Assembly (NCBI GenBank): GCA_022712315.1
Contig: JALAGS010000139.1
Location: 1-64,000 of the forward strand
Direction: 5' to 3'
From: Sphingobacterium sp.
Lineage (GTDB): Bacteria > Bacteroidota > Bacteroidia > Sphingobacteriales > Sphingobacteriaceae
DNA: 64,000 nucleotides
Below are positions 25,980-35,970 of this stretch, piece after piece; position 1 is the first letter of the stretch; each line of letters opens with the position of its first letter. Below the pieces are notes generated by a model that saw nothing but the letters and a program-made list of their open reading frames with translations, was not told the DNA's origin and made no database searches. The translations under genes were made by a program, and so were the position numbers.

Positions 25980-27317
25980 TTACTTTTTTGTGGACTTTTT
26001 ATTGAGTTTTTCAATCCAGAATTTTTCGATTTCTTCTAATGGTTTGCCTTTAGTTTCCGGAAGGAAACCAAGTACGACGAAAAAGGCAATAGCACAGAAA
26101 AATGCAAAAAGCCAGAACGTGTAGCGTGCGCCCCAGGATGCAAGCAGGATCGGGGTCAGCTGTCCTACGATAGCATCTGATATCCACATGACCATAATAC
26201 TGATGCCCATAGCGCGGGCACGGATAGCATTTGGAAAGATCTCTGCAGCGACCACAAATTTTAAAGGCCCAATAGAAAAGGCAAAGAAGAACAAAAACGA
26301 AAGGATAGCGATGATCAATGCAATATTATTGATCTGGCCCTGATTAAAGAGATAGCCCGTAATAAGTAAACTAACGGTAGCGCCTATGGTTCCAATGAGA
26401 TACAGCGGACGTCTTCCCCAGTTGTCAACCTTCCAAATCGCAAAGAATGTAAAGAGAACATTCGCAGCACCAAAGAATAATTGAGCATGATAAGAGTTGT
26501 TCAATGAAATACCCGATTCCAATAGTATACTCGGCCCGTAATATACAATGGCATTAATTCCGCTGAGCTGTGAAAATAGGGGAAGGAATAGACCCAATAA
26601 GAAGGCCTTTCGGTAGATAGGAGAGAATAGATCGCTCATTTTTCCTTTGGATGAAAGACTGGGTGCCTCCTGTAGGTCCGCTATTCCTAATAGAGTACTT
26701 ATTTGTGCTACTTCAGCCATTCTTCCATTTTTGGAGAGCCAACGTGGGCTTTCAGGAATAAAATATACACCAATACATAATAACAAGGCTGGAATAGCAC
26801 CCACTAAAAACATGCTGCGCCAAAGCTCGTTCTGCTGAGAAGAACTATGTTCAAGAAGTAGATAGTTGCTGATATAGGCAAATAAAATTCCAAATGTAAT
26901 AGCTAATTGGTAGCATGTAACCGATCTTCCTCTAAATTTACTGGGAGATATTTCCGCAAGATAAAGTGGGACAACGATTGAAGCGATACCAACCCCCAAC
27001 CCTCCTATACTTCTACTGGCAATCAATAACGGGTAAGAAGAACTAAATCCACAGCCTAATGCTGAAAATAAAAAAAGCAAGGCTGCGGTAACAAAGGCTG
27101 GTTTTCGACCATATTTGTCTGTCAGAGACCCAGTGAAAAACACACCAGCAATGCAGCCTAATAATGCTGAACTGACAAAAATTCCCTCCTGAGCGGGAGA
27201 CAGCTCGAAAAATTGCTTGACTAAGGGTAAAGCACCCGCAATTACAGCCATATCGAAGCCGAAAAGGAAGCCCCCAAGTGAAACGATACATAAAATGATG
27301 ATAAATTTCTTAGACAT
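25980..27317 (-). CDS. MFS sugar porter family transporter
   Basis: This 445-residue transporter has twelve hydrophobic helices and the sugar porter signatures: GFDMAVIAGALP, DKYGRKPAFV, ASRSIGGLGVGIASIVVPLYLAEISPSKFRGR, PESPRWLSKNGR, QLSGINAIVYYGPSILLESG, DNWGRRPLYLIG and FLPETKGKPLEEIEKFW. The substrate is likely a hexose or mannoside released by the glycosidases of this locus. I chose the Met at 27317 (MSKKFIII); the upstream Met at 27350 would put the coding start on the promoter and palindrome. It is the first gene of the operon with the isomerase and glycosidase. Confidence 0.92.
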   Translation of the reverse strand: MSKKFIIILCIVSLGGFLFGFDMAVIAGALPLVKQFFELSPAQEGIFVSSALLGCIAGVFFTGSLTDKYGRKPAFVTAALLFLFSALGCGFSSSYPLLIASRSIGGLGVGIASIVVPLYLAEISPSKFRGRSVTCYQLAITFGILFAYISNYLLLEHSSSQQNELWRSMFLVGAIPALLLCIGVYFIPESPRWLSKNGRMAEVAQISTLLGIADLQEAPSLSSKGKMSDLFSPIYRKAFLLGLFLPLFSQLSGINAIVYYGPSILLESGISLNNSYHAQLFFGAANVLFTFFAIWKVDNWGRRPLYLIGTIGATVSLLITGYLFNQGQINNIALIIAILSFLFFFAFSIGPLKFVVAAEIFPNAIRARAMGISIMVMWISDAIVGQLTPILLASWGARYTFWLFAFFCAIAFFVVLGFLPETKGKPLEEIEKFWIEKLNKKSTKK

Positions 27318-27332
27318 CTGAGGTTTATAAAA

Positions 27333-27379
27333 GTATGTATATACATACAAACATATATCTATTTTTTTAATTATCCAAA
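27333..27379 (-). promoter_or_regulatory. Operon promoter with perfect palindromic operator
   Basis: On the minus strand, TTTG (27376-27379), 20 bases, then TATGTTTG (27348-27355) form a Bacteroidota promoter. Immediately downstream, 27333-27348 is the perfect 16-bp palindrome GTATGTATATACATAC, covering the expected transcription start. It lies between the transporter and the divergent GntR gene, so it is the likely GntR operator. Close relatives are at 29660-29673 and 29802-29819. Confidence 0.75.
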
Positions 27380-27407
27380 AAATCTTACTTTAGCACAAGC
27401 AATCCAG

Positions 27408-28145
27408 ATGATGAATTTAAAAATAGACCATAAAAGTCCTGTTCCTCTGCACATCCAAGCAGAGAATTTGTTACGTGAATTAATCAAGCAACCCGAATAT
27501 ATTGAGGGGAAATTATTACCCAATGAAATTGAGTTGGCAAAGAGATTAGCAATTTCGCGTTCTACTTTACGTTTGGCGATCAATAAACTCGTATATGAGG
27601 AACTGCTCATTAGAAAGAAGGGAATAGGAACGAAAGTTGCAAGTTCGAAATTCAGTTCAAAATCCAAAAATTGGTTAAGCTTTTCGCAAGAAATGAAAAA
27701 TCGCGGAATTGAGGTAAAGAATTTTGAGCTGCATGTCAGCTGGGTTGTTCCGGACAAAGCTGTTTCAAAATTTTTTAATGTAGATGAGGATCAGAAGCTA
27801 TTAAAACTGGAGCGGTTGAGAGGAAAAAAAGATGACCCGTTTGTTTATTTTATATCCTACTTTCATCCGCGTATCGGCTTAACTGGCGATGAAGATTTCA
27901 AACGGCCTTTGTACGAAATCTTAGAGGCAGATTATCATGTCATCGCTGATCTTTCTCAGGAAGAGCTGGATGCAATGGCCGCCAATAAGTTTATAGCAGA
28001 CAAATTGGAAATCAATATAGGTGATCCTATTTTGTCACGTAAACGCTTTGTATTTGACCAGTCGGGAAAGCCTATTGAATACAATCTGGGATTTTACCGC
28101 GCCGAAAGCTTTACCTACACGGTTGAAAGTAGGAGGGATTATTAA
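27408..28145 (+). CDS. GntR/HutC family transcriptional regulator (UTRA domain)
   Basis: This 245-residue regulator has an N-terminal winged helix (PVPLHIQAENLLRELI, LLPNEIELAKRLAISRSTLRLAINKLVYEELLIRKKGIGTKVAS) and a C-terminal UTRA effector domain (KLLKLERLRGKKDDPFVYFISYFHPRIG, GDPILSRKRFVFDQSGKPIEYNLGFYRAESFTYTVE). UTRA regulators bind sugar phosphates and similar ligands. It is divergent from the transporter-isomerase-glycosidase operon and shares the intergenic palindrome. It is expected to repress the mannoside genes until the inducer, perhaps mannose-6-phosphate, is present. Confidence 0.92.
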   Translation: MMNLKIDHKSPVPLHIQAENLLRELIKQPEYIEGKLLPNEIELAKRLAISRSTLRLAINKLVYEELLIRKKGIGTKVASSKFSSKSKNWLSFSQEMKNRGIEVKNFELHVSWVVPDKAVSKFFNVDEDQKLLKLERLRGKKDDPFVYFISYFHPRIGLTGDEDFKRPLYEILEADYHVIADLSQEELDAMAANKFIADKLEINIGDPILSRKRFVFDQSGKPIEYNLGFYRAESFTYTVESRRDY

Positions 28146-28149
28146 GTAA

Positions 28150-28189
28150 TTCACTCATCCAGATTTGAGTTGATAAATGGATGAGTGAA
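28150..28189. terminator. Hairpin between convergent gntR and glycosidase
   Basis: TTCACTCATCCA (28150-28161) pairs perfectly with TGGATGAGTGAA (28178-28189); the two genes converge here. Confidence 0.75.
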
Positions 28190-28197
28190 CAGTTCGT

Positions 28198-29529
28198 TTA
28201 ATGACTCTTTTCTAGGGTGGTTTCCGCCCAGTTTTCCATTAAAGCGATGGCCTTGCTCAGTACACCTGCTGAACCTTTGAATTTCCCTGATCCACTGGGA
28301 ACATTATTTTGACCGTACCACTCGTAGAATCCTTTGTTCTTTACGACCCGGTCAATCATCGGTTGAATTTCTTCATATGCTTCTTGATAGAAACCATTTA
28401 AAATGAGTTGCTGAATCATTCGACCGCCAAACCAGGTCCAATCCCCGCCATTTTGGTATTGATAGGGCTGTGCCATTCCGCCGACAAAAAAGCCAATTGG
28501 ATAGGTAGGATATAGTGTTAGCCCAATACTCGGCATTCCTGACAGTCGGACATTTTCCTTCATTTGTTTATTGACGGTCTCTATTTCTGAAGGCGTCAAT
28601 AGTCCCGCTTCGATAGCAATAGCGGTACCGCCATGATAATGAATGGTATTTTCGTCGAACCCTTTTGGGATAGGAGATGTTTTGGGATATATATGGGGGA
28701 TGAATTTTTGTTTTTTCTTATCCCATAGATGGCGTCTACTATTTGTTTCAATATCTTTTTTTAGCGCTTTCCAAGCGGATAAGTAGGAAGATTTTGGCTG
28801 AATATCAATCAGGGTTTGCAGGGCGATAATAAACATCGCATTATCATAGATGTCTATCGCTTCGTTGGAGAGTTCGTTCCAGTCGCAACCAAAGCTATCG
28901 TTGGGTTGTACATCTCCCCAATCTGCTGTCATCGCACCCCAAAGCAGTTGATACTTTTGGTTGAACCGTTCTTTTTTTAGATACTCCAGCATAAGTTGAA
29001 TACGCTCTTTTACGGAAATACCGCCAATGGACTCATCCAAGATGCCGTAGTCCTTGGTCTTCCGGATATATTTACCCAGCAGTTGGATCAGCGAAGTTTC
29101 TTGGTCAGTTTCCACTGTATTTTTAAACCCCACATGGTCAGGCGCATTTTTTGAATAGTAGGGTGTATCGTCATGCCAGGTAAAGTCTTTCTTTAATACA
29201 TATCCATCAACCATTTCGCCATTGGGTTGCTGCATCTGGAAAAATAATAAAATTGCACCTCGAATGTCGCTTTGGGACCTCTCTTCCAACGCAGTCTCAA
29301 TAAAAGTATTTAAATCCCGCGCCCAAATCTGTGAGTAGCCGCTTCCGGCATTGAACCCTTCTTTTATAACTTCCCGGGCAAGACTGTCTACATACTTTAA
29401 TTTTTGATCGGCAACAATCGCCGTTGCAAGCGCAAGTTGAGCTTTATGGTCGTGTTTAACTTGTTGTGCAGATAACCGGGCTCCGAGCAACAGTAATATT
29501 AGACTGAAAAATGAGGTATGTTTGTTCAT
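28198..29529 (-). CDS. Secreted six-hairpin glycosidase-like protein (paralogue 2)
   Basis: A 443-residue paralogue of the protein at 22847-24145, sharing GYSQIWARDLNTF, KNTVETDQETSLIQ, LLWGAMTADWGDVQP, IYDNAMFIIALQ, HYHGGTAIAIEAGLL and YQNGGDWTWFGGRMIQQLILNGFYQEAYEEIQPM. It has a normal signal peptide (to about residue 22, LSAQ) instead of a lipobox, so it is probably periplasmic, while the other is lipid-anchored. The family could not be named. A GntR-type operator-like site lies next to its -7 box about 150 bp upstream. It faces the GH92 gene. Confidence 0.7.
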   Translation of the reverse strand: MNKHTSFFSLILLLLGARLSAQQVKHDHKAQLALATAIVADQKLKYVDSLAREVIKEGFNAGSGYSQIWARDLNTFIETALEERSQSDIRGAILLFFQMQQPNGEMVDGYVLKKDFTWHDDTPYYSKNAPDHVGFKNTVETDQETSLIQLLGKYIRKTKDYGILDESIGGISVKERIQLMLEYLKKERFNQKYQLLWGAMTADWGDVQPNDSFGCDWNELSNEAIDIYDNAMFIIALQTLIDIQPKSSYLSAWKALKKDIETNSRRHLWDKKKQKFIPHIYPKTSPIPKGFDENTIHYHGGTAIAIEAGLLTPSEIETVNKQMKENVRLSGMPSIGLTLYPTYPIGFFVGGMAQPYQYQNGGDWTWFGGRMIQQLILNGFYQEAYEEIQPMIDRVVKNKGFYEWYGQNNVPSGSGKFKGSAGVLSKAIALMENWAETTLEKSH

Positions 29530-29659
29530 GGTGGTTTATTGTAAAGAATTAGGGTTGACAAGTGTACTTGCCTATAATGAGTATCTCTTTTGGTTAGTGG
29601 TTGGATATCAGCCGTTCAATACGTATTTTTTTAATTTATTTATTGCTTGTGTTATTTTA

Positions 29660-29681
29660 TATGTATGTACAATCAAAGTTA
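29660..29681 (-). promoter_or_regulatory. Operator-like site and -7 box for the second glycosidase
   Basis: CAAAGTTA (29674-29681) reads TAACTTTG on the minus strand, a -7 box. Directly downstream of it, TATGTATGTACAAT (29660-29673) matches 11 of 14 bases of the palindrome core at 27333-27348, in the same place relative to the -7 box. Confidence 0.5.
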
Positions 29682-29801
29682 TGGAAAAATGTCGTTATTT
29701 AAGCTTTAATGGTATTTTATTTGGTTAGTATTTAAAATTTTACAAATTCTAATGCTTCATTTGCTGTATTAGATGGCGCTTTGTGACATGATAAAATGCT
29801 T

Positions 29802-29838
29802 AATATGTTTATACATATTTTATTTTTTTGTAAGTTTG
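29802..29838 (+). promoter_or_regulatory. GH92 promoter with GntR-type operator
   Basis: AATATGTTTATACATATT (29802-29819) is an inverted repeat sharing 13 of 14 core bases with the palindrome at 27333-27348. TAAGTTTG (29831-29838) is an exact -7 box 22 bp before the GH92 ATG. The operator falls on the -33 region, so bound regulator would block the polymerase. The rest of the gap 29530-29860 shows no gene. Confidence 0.65.
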
Positions 29839-29860
29839 CTATTGAACCTAATTGAGCACA

Positions 29861-32191
29861 ATGATAAAACGTATCATCTATTATTTTTGCAGTTTATTTG
29901 TCGCGACGGTAAATGTTTTTGGTCAACAGAAAACTGATCTGACAGCCTTTGTCAAGCCTAATATTGGATCAGTCCACAGCCGATATTTTTTTTACACGCC
30001 GGCAGCTGTTCCGTTCGGGATGGCCAAGCTTGCTCCGAGTACAAATGGAAGTTATGGCAATAAGTCGGGCTGGGAGGCCGTGGGGTATGATGATAGGCAT
30101 ACATCAATAGAAGGTTTCGCTAATTTTCACGAGTTCCAGGTGGGAGGAGTGGTATTTGCACCGTCCGTTGGGAAATTGAAAACAGTGCCTGGCAATCTTG
30201 ATAAACCCCAGAGTGGCTATCGTTCATCTTTCGATAAAAAAGATGAATTTGCGACCTCAGGCTATTATCGTGTGAAATTGAAAGATTATGGTATACTTGC
30301 GGAGCTAACAGCCACTAAACGAGTCGGTTTTCATCGCTATACATTTCCAAAAACAGATGCTGCGAATCTTATTTTCGATATCGGACATGTGATGGGAGAA
30401 AGCGGACCAGTAGTAGATGCCGAAGTAAATTATAATAAACAGCAAATTTGGGGCTATGTTGTCACCAATCCCGTTTATGTCCAAAAATACCAACACGGTG
30501 CTGCGGTCAAAATGTTTTTTTTTGCAGAAATAAACAAACTCCCAAAATCTTTTGGAACATTTAGAGATTCCACGATTTTTGATCAACAGAACACGATAGA
30601 AGGTAAAGGAGTAGGCCTATTTCTTAAATTTGATACGGAGGCGGGAGAATCTATAGAAATTAAAACCGGTCTGTCTTATACCTCAGTGGAAAATGCGCAA
30701 CTGAATTTGCTGAAAGAAGCAAAAGAACTCTCCTTTGATGCTGCAAAGAACGAGGCGCTACAGACCTGGAATGAAGAATTGGGGCGGATTTTAGTGGAGG
30801 GTGGTAAAGAGGATGACCGTATAAAATTTTACACCGGCTTATATCATGCTTTACTTGGACGAGGCCTTGCCAGTGATGTAAACGGTGCTTATCCAAAAAA
30901 TGATGGTTCAATAGGTCAGATTGCACGCGATAATGCGGAACTGCCTATTCATCATCATTATAATACAGATGCCATTTGGGGTGCATTTTGGAATTTGACA
31001 CAATTGTGGTCCATCGCTTATCCGGACTATTATAACGACTGGATTCAGAGCCAATTGTTGGTCTATCGGGATGCGGGGTGGTTAGGAGATGGGATTGCCA
31101 ATAGTAAATATGTATCGGGGGTAGGAACCAATTTCACAGGTCTGGCCATTGCGGCAGCCTATAATGTCGGGATTCGCGATTATGACGTAAACCTTGCTTA
31201 TGATGCAGTGCGTAAAAATGAATTGGAAGCGAAGGGTCGCTTACCCGGAGCGGGAAAGTTAGATGTGGGAGTTTTCGTTCGCAAAGGCTATTCGCCCTAT
31301 ATAAAAGATGATAATGGAAGCCCTGAGTTAATGACAAGTGGATCTCCTTTTGGGGCTTCACATACCTTGGAATATGCTTTTTCCGCCGGAGCAGCCGCAC
31401 AATTTGCAAAATCATTGGGGCACCAAAAAGACTACGTTAAATTTCGGGAGTTAGCCAATGGATGGCGCCATCTGTACGATACCACGACGAAGTTTATGCG
31501 TCCAAAAGATAGCACTGGAAGATTTATTTCAAACTTTAACCCTTATGAGCCATGGCGTGGATTTCAGGAGGGAAATGCATGGCAATATACGTTCTATGTT
31601 CCGCATGTTCCACAAGAATTGGTTAAACTGGTTGGGAAGGACCTCTTCAATCAGCGGTTGGATAGTATTTTTACGGTGTCGCAGAAGAATGTGTTTGGAG
31701 GTGGTACACAGATTGACGCTTTCGCAGGGATTGAAAGTCTTTATAATCATGGCAACCAGCCGAACCTGCATATCTCTTGGCTGTTCTATTTTTCTGGCAG
31801 GCCTGATCTAAGTCAAAAATGGGTGCGTGCAATTTGCAATGAATTCTACGGCAACGATGCAACACATGGCTATGGCTATGGACAAGATGAAGATCAAGGT
31901 CAGCTTGGAGCTTGGTATGTACTTTCAAGTATTGGTCTATTTGATGTACGTAGTTTAACAACAGAACATCCCGCGCTTCAGATAGGCGCACCACTTTTTG
32001 ATCAGGTAACGATAAAACTACCAAAAGCATTAAGAAAAAATAAGTTTGTCATTCGCGTTAAAAGGGAGAATGCCAATAGCTATTTGGTCGATCGCATTCA
32101 ATTGAATAAGCATCTATTAAAAGATTGGCAGCTTCCTTTTGAACAACTCGCCAAAGGTGGAATACTGGATGTTAAACTGAAAAGTGATTAA
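29861..32191 (+). CDS. GH92 family alpha-mannosidase, secreted
   Basis: This 776-residue secreted glycosidase removes alpha-linked mannose in a calcium-dependent inverting reaction. The N-terminus has a signal (MIKRIIYYFCSLFVATVNVFGQQ), then the GH92 beta-domain (VKPNIGSVHSRYFFYTPAAVPFGMAKLAPSTNGS, SIEGFANFHEF) and the helical domain with GLYHALLGRG, YNTDAIWGAFWNLTQLWSIAYPD, EGNAWQYTFYVPHVP and GNDATHGYGYGQDEDQGQLGAWYVLSSIGLFDV. I chose the ATG at 29861; a TTG nine bases earlier is less likely. It stands opposite the second six-hairpin glycosidase, with a matching operator. Confidence 0.93.
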   Translation: MIKRIIYYFCSLFVATVNVFGQQKTDLTAFVKPNIGSVHSRYFFYTPAAVPFGMAKLAPSTNGSYGNKSGWEAVGYDDRHTSIEGFANFHEFQVGGVVFAPSVGKLKTVPGNLDKPQSGYRSSFDKKDEFATSGYYRVKLKDYGILAELTATKRVGFHRYTFPKTDAANLIFDIGHVMGESGPVVDAEVNYNKQQIWGYVVTNPVYVQKYQHGAAVKMFFFAEINKLPKSFGTFRDSTIFDQQNTIEGKGVGLFLKFDTEAGESIEIKTGLSYTSVENAQLNLLKEAKELSFDAAKNEALQTWNEELGRILVEGGKEDDRIKFYTGLYHALLGRGLASDVNGAYPKNDGSIGQIARDNAELPIHHHYNTDAIWGAFWNLTQLWSIAYPDYYNDWIQSQLLVYRDAGWLGDGIANSKYVSGVGTNFTGLAIAAAYNVGIRDYDVNLAYDAVRKNELEAKGRLPGAGKLDVGVFVRKGYSPYIKDDNGSPELMTSGSPFGASHTLEYAFSAGAAAQFAKSLGHQKDYVKFRELANGWRHLYDTTTKFMRPKDSTGRFISNFNPYEPWRGFQEGNAWQYTFYVPHVPQELVKLVGKDLFNQRLDSIFTVSQKNVFGGGTQIDAFAGIESLYNHGNQPNLHISWLFYFSGRPDLSQKWVRAICNEFYGNDATHGYGYGQDEDQGQLGAWYVLSSIGLFDVRSLTTEHPALQIGAPLFDQVTIKLPKALRKNKFVIRVKRENANSYLVDRIQLNKHLLKDWQLPFEQLAKGGILDVKLKSD

Positions 32192-32201
32192 GTTAAAAAA
32201 G

Positions 32202-32224
32202 AAATAGCCCCATAGGGGCTATTT
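32202..32224. terminator. Bidirectional terminator between GH92 and hom
   Basis: AAATAGCCCC (32202-32211), loop ATA, GGGGCTATTT (32215-32224), with T-rich flanks on both strands. Confidence 0.85.
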
Positions 32225-32250
32225 TCAAGGTAGGTTGGTTTGTTGATTGC

Positions 32251-33432
32251 CTACGCGATTTCAGCAATAAAATTGCCCTCTTGATCCAAATCCGCCTTGT
32301 GGGCCGCGATTTGTTGAAGATTAATATGTCCTATGACATATTTGAAATCTGGTGCGTAATATCGTTCTGTGATTTCACTGAAATTTAACTTCTCAATCAG
32401 TGTATCATCTGTATATCTCAAATAGACCTTAATTAAATAATCTTGGCTATAATTTAACGTGCTGGATTCTAAATGTTTTTTATATTCATAACGGTATCCA
32501 TAGCGAAGAGCAGCGATATCCGATAGTACAGCAGAACCTGTTGGGTGGCCACCAGCGCCTTTACCATAGAAAAATTGTTCGTCCGCAAAGGCCGCTTTCA
32601 CCAATACGCCATTGTTCTCATTTTCTACATTATAGAGCATGCTGTCTTTGCCTACTAGGCGTGGTAATACGTAAAGTACAACTTTGTTGCCGTCGATCTC
32701 TTTTGCTGTTGGTATCAATTTGATCTTGAGGTTCTTTTCTTTAGCAAAACGAATATCCTGCTGTCCCAATTTGTCAATACCAATATTAAAGACATCGTCT
32801 GGTTTAACATAGATACCATAGGCATGTGAAGCAACAATACACACTTTAAATTTAGGGTCAAATCCACCCACGTCCAAGGTTGGGTCAGTTTCCGCAAAGC
32901 CTAGCTCCTGTGCTTTTTTCAATGCATCCGCATAGTGCTGATTTTCATTGAAAACTTTAGATAGGATATAGTTTGAAGATCCATTAAAAATTCCGCTAAC
33001 AGAGTGGAGCAGCTCATTGTCATAATACTCTTCTAAATTCCGTATAATCGGAATACTTCCACAAACAGCACCTTCATACAATAGGCTTGTGCCATATTCA
33101 TGTTGGATATCGACCAATTCCTCTAAATGACTAGCAATCATTTTTTTATTTGCAGACACCACATTTTTGCCCGATTTCAAAGCGCGTACCGTTAGTTTGT
33201 ATGCTGCTTCGGCATCATCTATTAGTTCGACAACAGTGTTGATTTCTGGATCTCCTAAAATTGCCTCTGGATCTGTGGAAAATAGATCTGCTGACAGTGA
33301 GCGTTTTTTATCCCCATTTTTAATAACAAATTTCTTGATTTCCAGATTAAGATTTTTGGTTTTGATAATGTCGTAAAGACCTTGGCCTACAACCCCAAAT
33401 CCAAACATCCCTATTGTTAATTTATTACTCAT
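32251..33432 (-). CDS. hom: Homoserine dehydrogenase
   Basis: This 393-residue NAD(P)-dependent enzyme converts aspartate semialdehyde to homoserine. The nucleotide loop is LTIGMFGFGVVGQGLYDII. The substrate domain has GKNVVSANKKMIA (catalytic Lys region), YEGAVCGSIPIIRNLEEYYDNELLHSVSGIFNGSSNYILSK and ETDPTLDVGGFDPKFKVCIVASHAYG. It lacks an ACT-type tail of the usual kind, and no aspartokinase is fused. It is third in a metY-metX-hom operon with 37-bp and 35-bp gaps and is therefore under the SAM leader. Confidence 0.93.
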   Translation of the reverse strand: MSNKLTIGMFGFGVVGQGLYDIIKTKNLNLEIKKFVIKNGDKKRSLSADLFSTDPEAILGDPEINTVVELIDDAEAAYKLTVRALKSGKNVVSANKKMIASHLEELVDIQHEYGTSLLYEGAVCGSIPIIRNLEEYYDNELLHSVSGIFNGSSNYILSKVFNENQHYADALKKAQELGFAETDPTLDVGGFDPKFKVCIVASHAYGIYVKPDDVFNIGIDKLGQQDIRFAKEKNLKIKLIPTAKEIDGNKVVLYVLPRLVGKDSMLYNVENENNGVLVKAAFADEQFFYGKGAGGHPTGSAVLSDIAALRYGYRYEYKKHLESSTLNYSQDYLIKVYLRYTDDTLIEKLNFSEITERYYAPDFKYVIGHINLQQIAAHKADLDQEGNFIAEIA

Positions 33433-33469
33433 ATCTCTTCTTAAATTCTCTTATATATTGTTTATTCTC

Positions 33470-34513
33470 TTACACTAATTCGTTGATGTACTCTTTTTGT
33501 TCTCTTAGAAAGCTGCTAATGGTTGCCGTCAGTTTTTTTGTTTCGATCAAAAAGCCATCGTGGCCATACGTAGATTCGATCTCCTGATAGTGGGCATTAG
33601 GGACATGTTGAGCGATGAACTGTTGCTCTTGTGGGGGAAACAGCAAATCTGTATTAATGCTCAGCACCAAAGTCGGACAATTGATGCTTGCTAAAGCAGA
33701 TTCGATAGATAGCCTTCCCCGACCTAAATTATGGCTATCCATTGCCTTGGTCAGATAATAGTAGCTGTAGGCATTATAGCGTTTTACCAATTTTTCACCC
33801 TGATAATTTTGATAGGATGCTGCTTTATAATGATCCAGCTTTTCGTTATCGTCTTCCTTTTGCGTGTTGGTATATGTGGTATAGTTACGGTAAGATAACA
33901 ATGCCAGAGAGCGGGCAACCTTTAATCCTTTAGCTCCTCCATCGGGATGATTGGCATAAAAAGTTCGATCAGTGGTGATGGCAAGGCGCTGGCTTTCATT
34001 GAACGCAATACCCCAGGGTGAATGCACGGCATTTGTCCCGACGACGATGAGGTGGTTGATCGCTATGTTGTGGGATACAGCCCATTCCAAGGCCTGTTGA
34101 CCGCCTAAGGATCCTCCGATAAGGATATCGATTTGTTTGATTGCCAAATGATCGGCAAGAAATTGATGCGCATTGACCAAATCCTTTACCGTAAATTCGG
34201 GAAAAGATAGGTAGTAAGGCTGGCCCGTAGCTGGATTTAAAGACAATGGATTACTGCTATTATAGGCTGATCCAATGACATTGGCACAGATAATAAAATA
34301 ATCGTTTGGATCAAATAAATCACCTGTTCCAAAAAGGCCTGACCACCAATCCAGTACATCTGCATTGGCCGTTAATGCATGGCAAACCCAGATCACATTG
34401 CTGTGATCTGCATTGAGCTTGCCAAAAGTTTCATAACTGATTTGTAAATCAGTAAGCTCTCTTCCATTTTCAAATACAAAAGGCTCAGGGTGCAGATAAA
34501 TATGCTTACTCAT
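33470..34513 (-). CDS. metX: Homoserine O-acetyltransferase
   Basis: This 347-residue alpha/beta hydrolase-fold acyltransferase makes O-acetylhomoserine (or O-succinyl) from homoserine. It shows LQISYETFGKLNADHSNVIWVCHALTANADV, the nucleophile elbow LIGGSLGGQQALEWA (Ser 135), DHYKAASYQNYQGEKLVKRYNAYSYYYLTKAMDSHNLGRGR, and the C-terminal catalytic Asp/His segment STYGHDGFLIE. It is in the middle of the metY-metX-hom operon; its product is the substrate of the MetY enzyme encoded just before it. Confidence 0.95.
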   Translation of the reverse strand: MSKHIYLHPEPFVFENGRELTDLQISYETFGKLNADHSNVIWVCHALTANADVLDWWSGLFGTGDLFDPNDYFIICANVIGSAYNSSNPLSLNPATGQPYYLSFPEFTVKDLVNAHQFLADHLAIKQIDILIGGSLGGQQALEWAVSHNIAINHLIVVGTNAVHSPWGIAFNESQRLAITTDRTFYANHPDGGAKGLKVARSLALLSYRNYTTYTNTQKEDDNEKLDHYKAASYQNYQGEKLVKRYNAYSYYYLTKAMDSHNLGRGRLSIESALASINCPTLVLSINTDLLFPPQEQQFIAQHVPNAHYQEIESTYGHDGFLIETKKLTATISSFLREQKEYINELV

Positions 34514-34548
34514 TATACGTCTAAATTTTAAAGCCGACTAAAACCTGG

Positions 34549-35865
<1,317 letters not shown>

Positions 35866-35915
35866 TCAGTTTTTAAGGGTTCAAAAAAGAATTTGCTAAG
35901 TAAAAAGAGAAGCAT

Positions 35916-35938
35916 ACACACCTCCTCGAAAGGTCTGT
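35916..35938 (-). terminator. Candidate attenuator hairpin before metY
   Basis: On the minus strand ACAGACCT (35931-35938), loop TTCGAGG, AGGTGTGT (35916-35923) pair with one G-G mismatch and are followed by a T-rich stretch (TCTCTTTTTA). It lies 32 bases past the leader ORF stop and before metY, so it could be a terminator that stalling ribosomes influence. Confidence 0.4.
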
Positions 35939-35970
35939 CAAATCTTTATCCGGGAAAAAGGAAATGATTT

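Noticed and set aside
25931..26014. 28-residue N-terminal extension of the isomerase fusion
   Set aside because: It would overlap the end of the transporter gene by 35 bases and is Lys/Ser-rich and unconserved in type; the Met at 25930 leaves a normal 49-bp gap.
27318..27350. Upstream Met for the sugar transporter
   Set aside because: It would put the coding start on the palindrome and next to the -7 box; the Met at 27317 matches where sugar porters begin.
29541..29580. CAAGTGTACTTG near the second glycosidase start as an operator
   Set aside because: It is only a 5-bp inverted repeat with no relation to the GntR-type sites nearby.
29852..29860. TTG as the GH92 start
   Set aside because: An ATG nine bases later begins a normal signal peptide and is the simpler choice.
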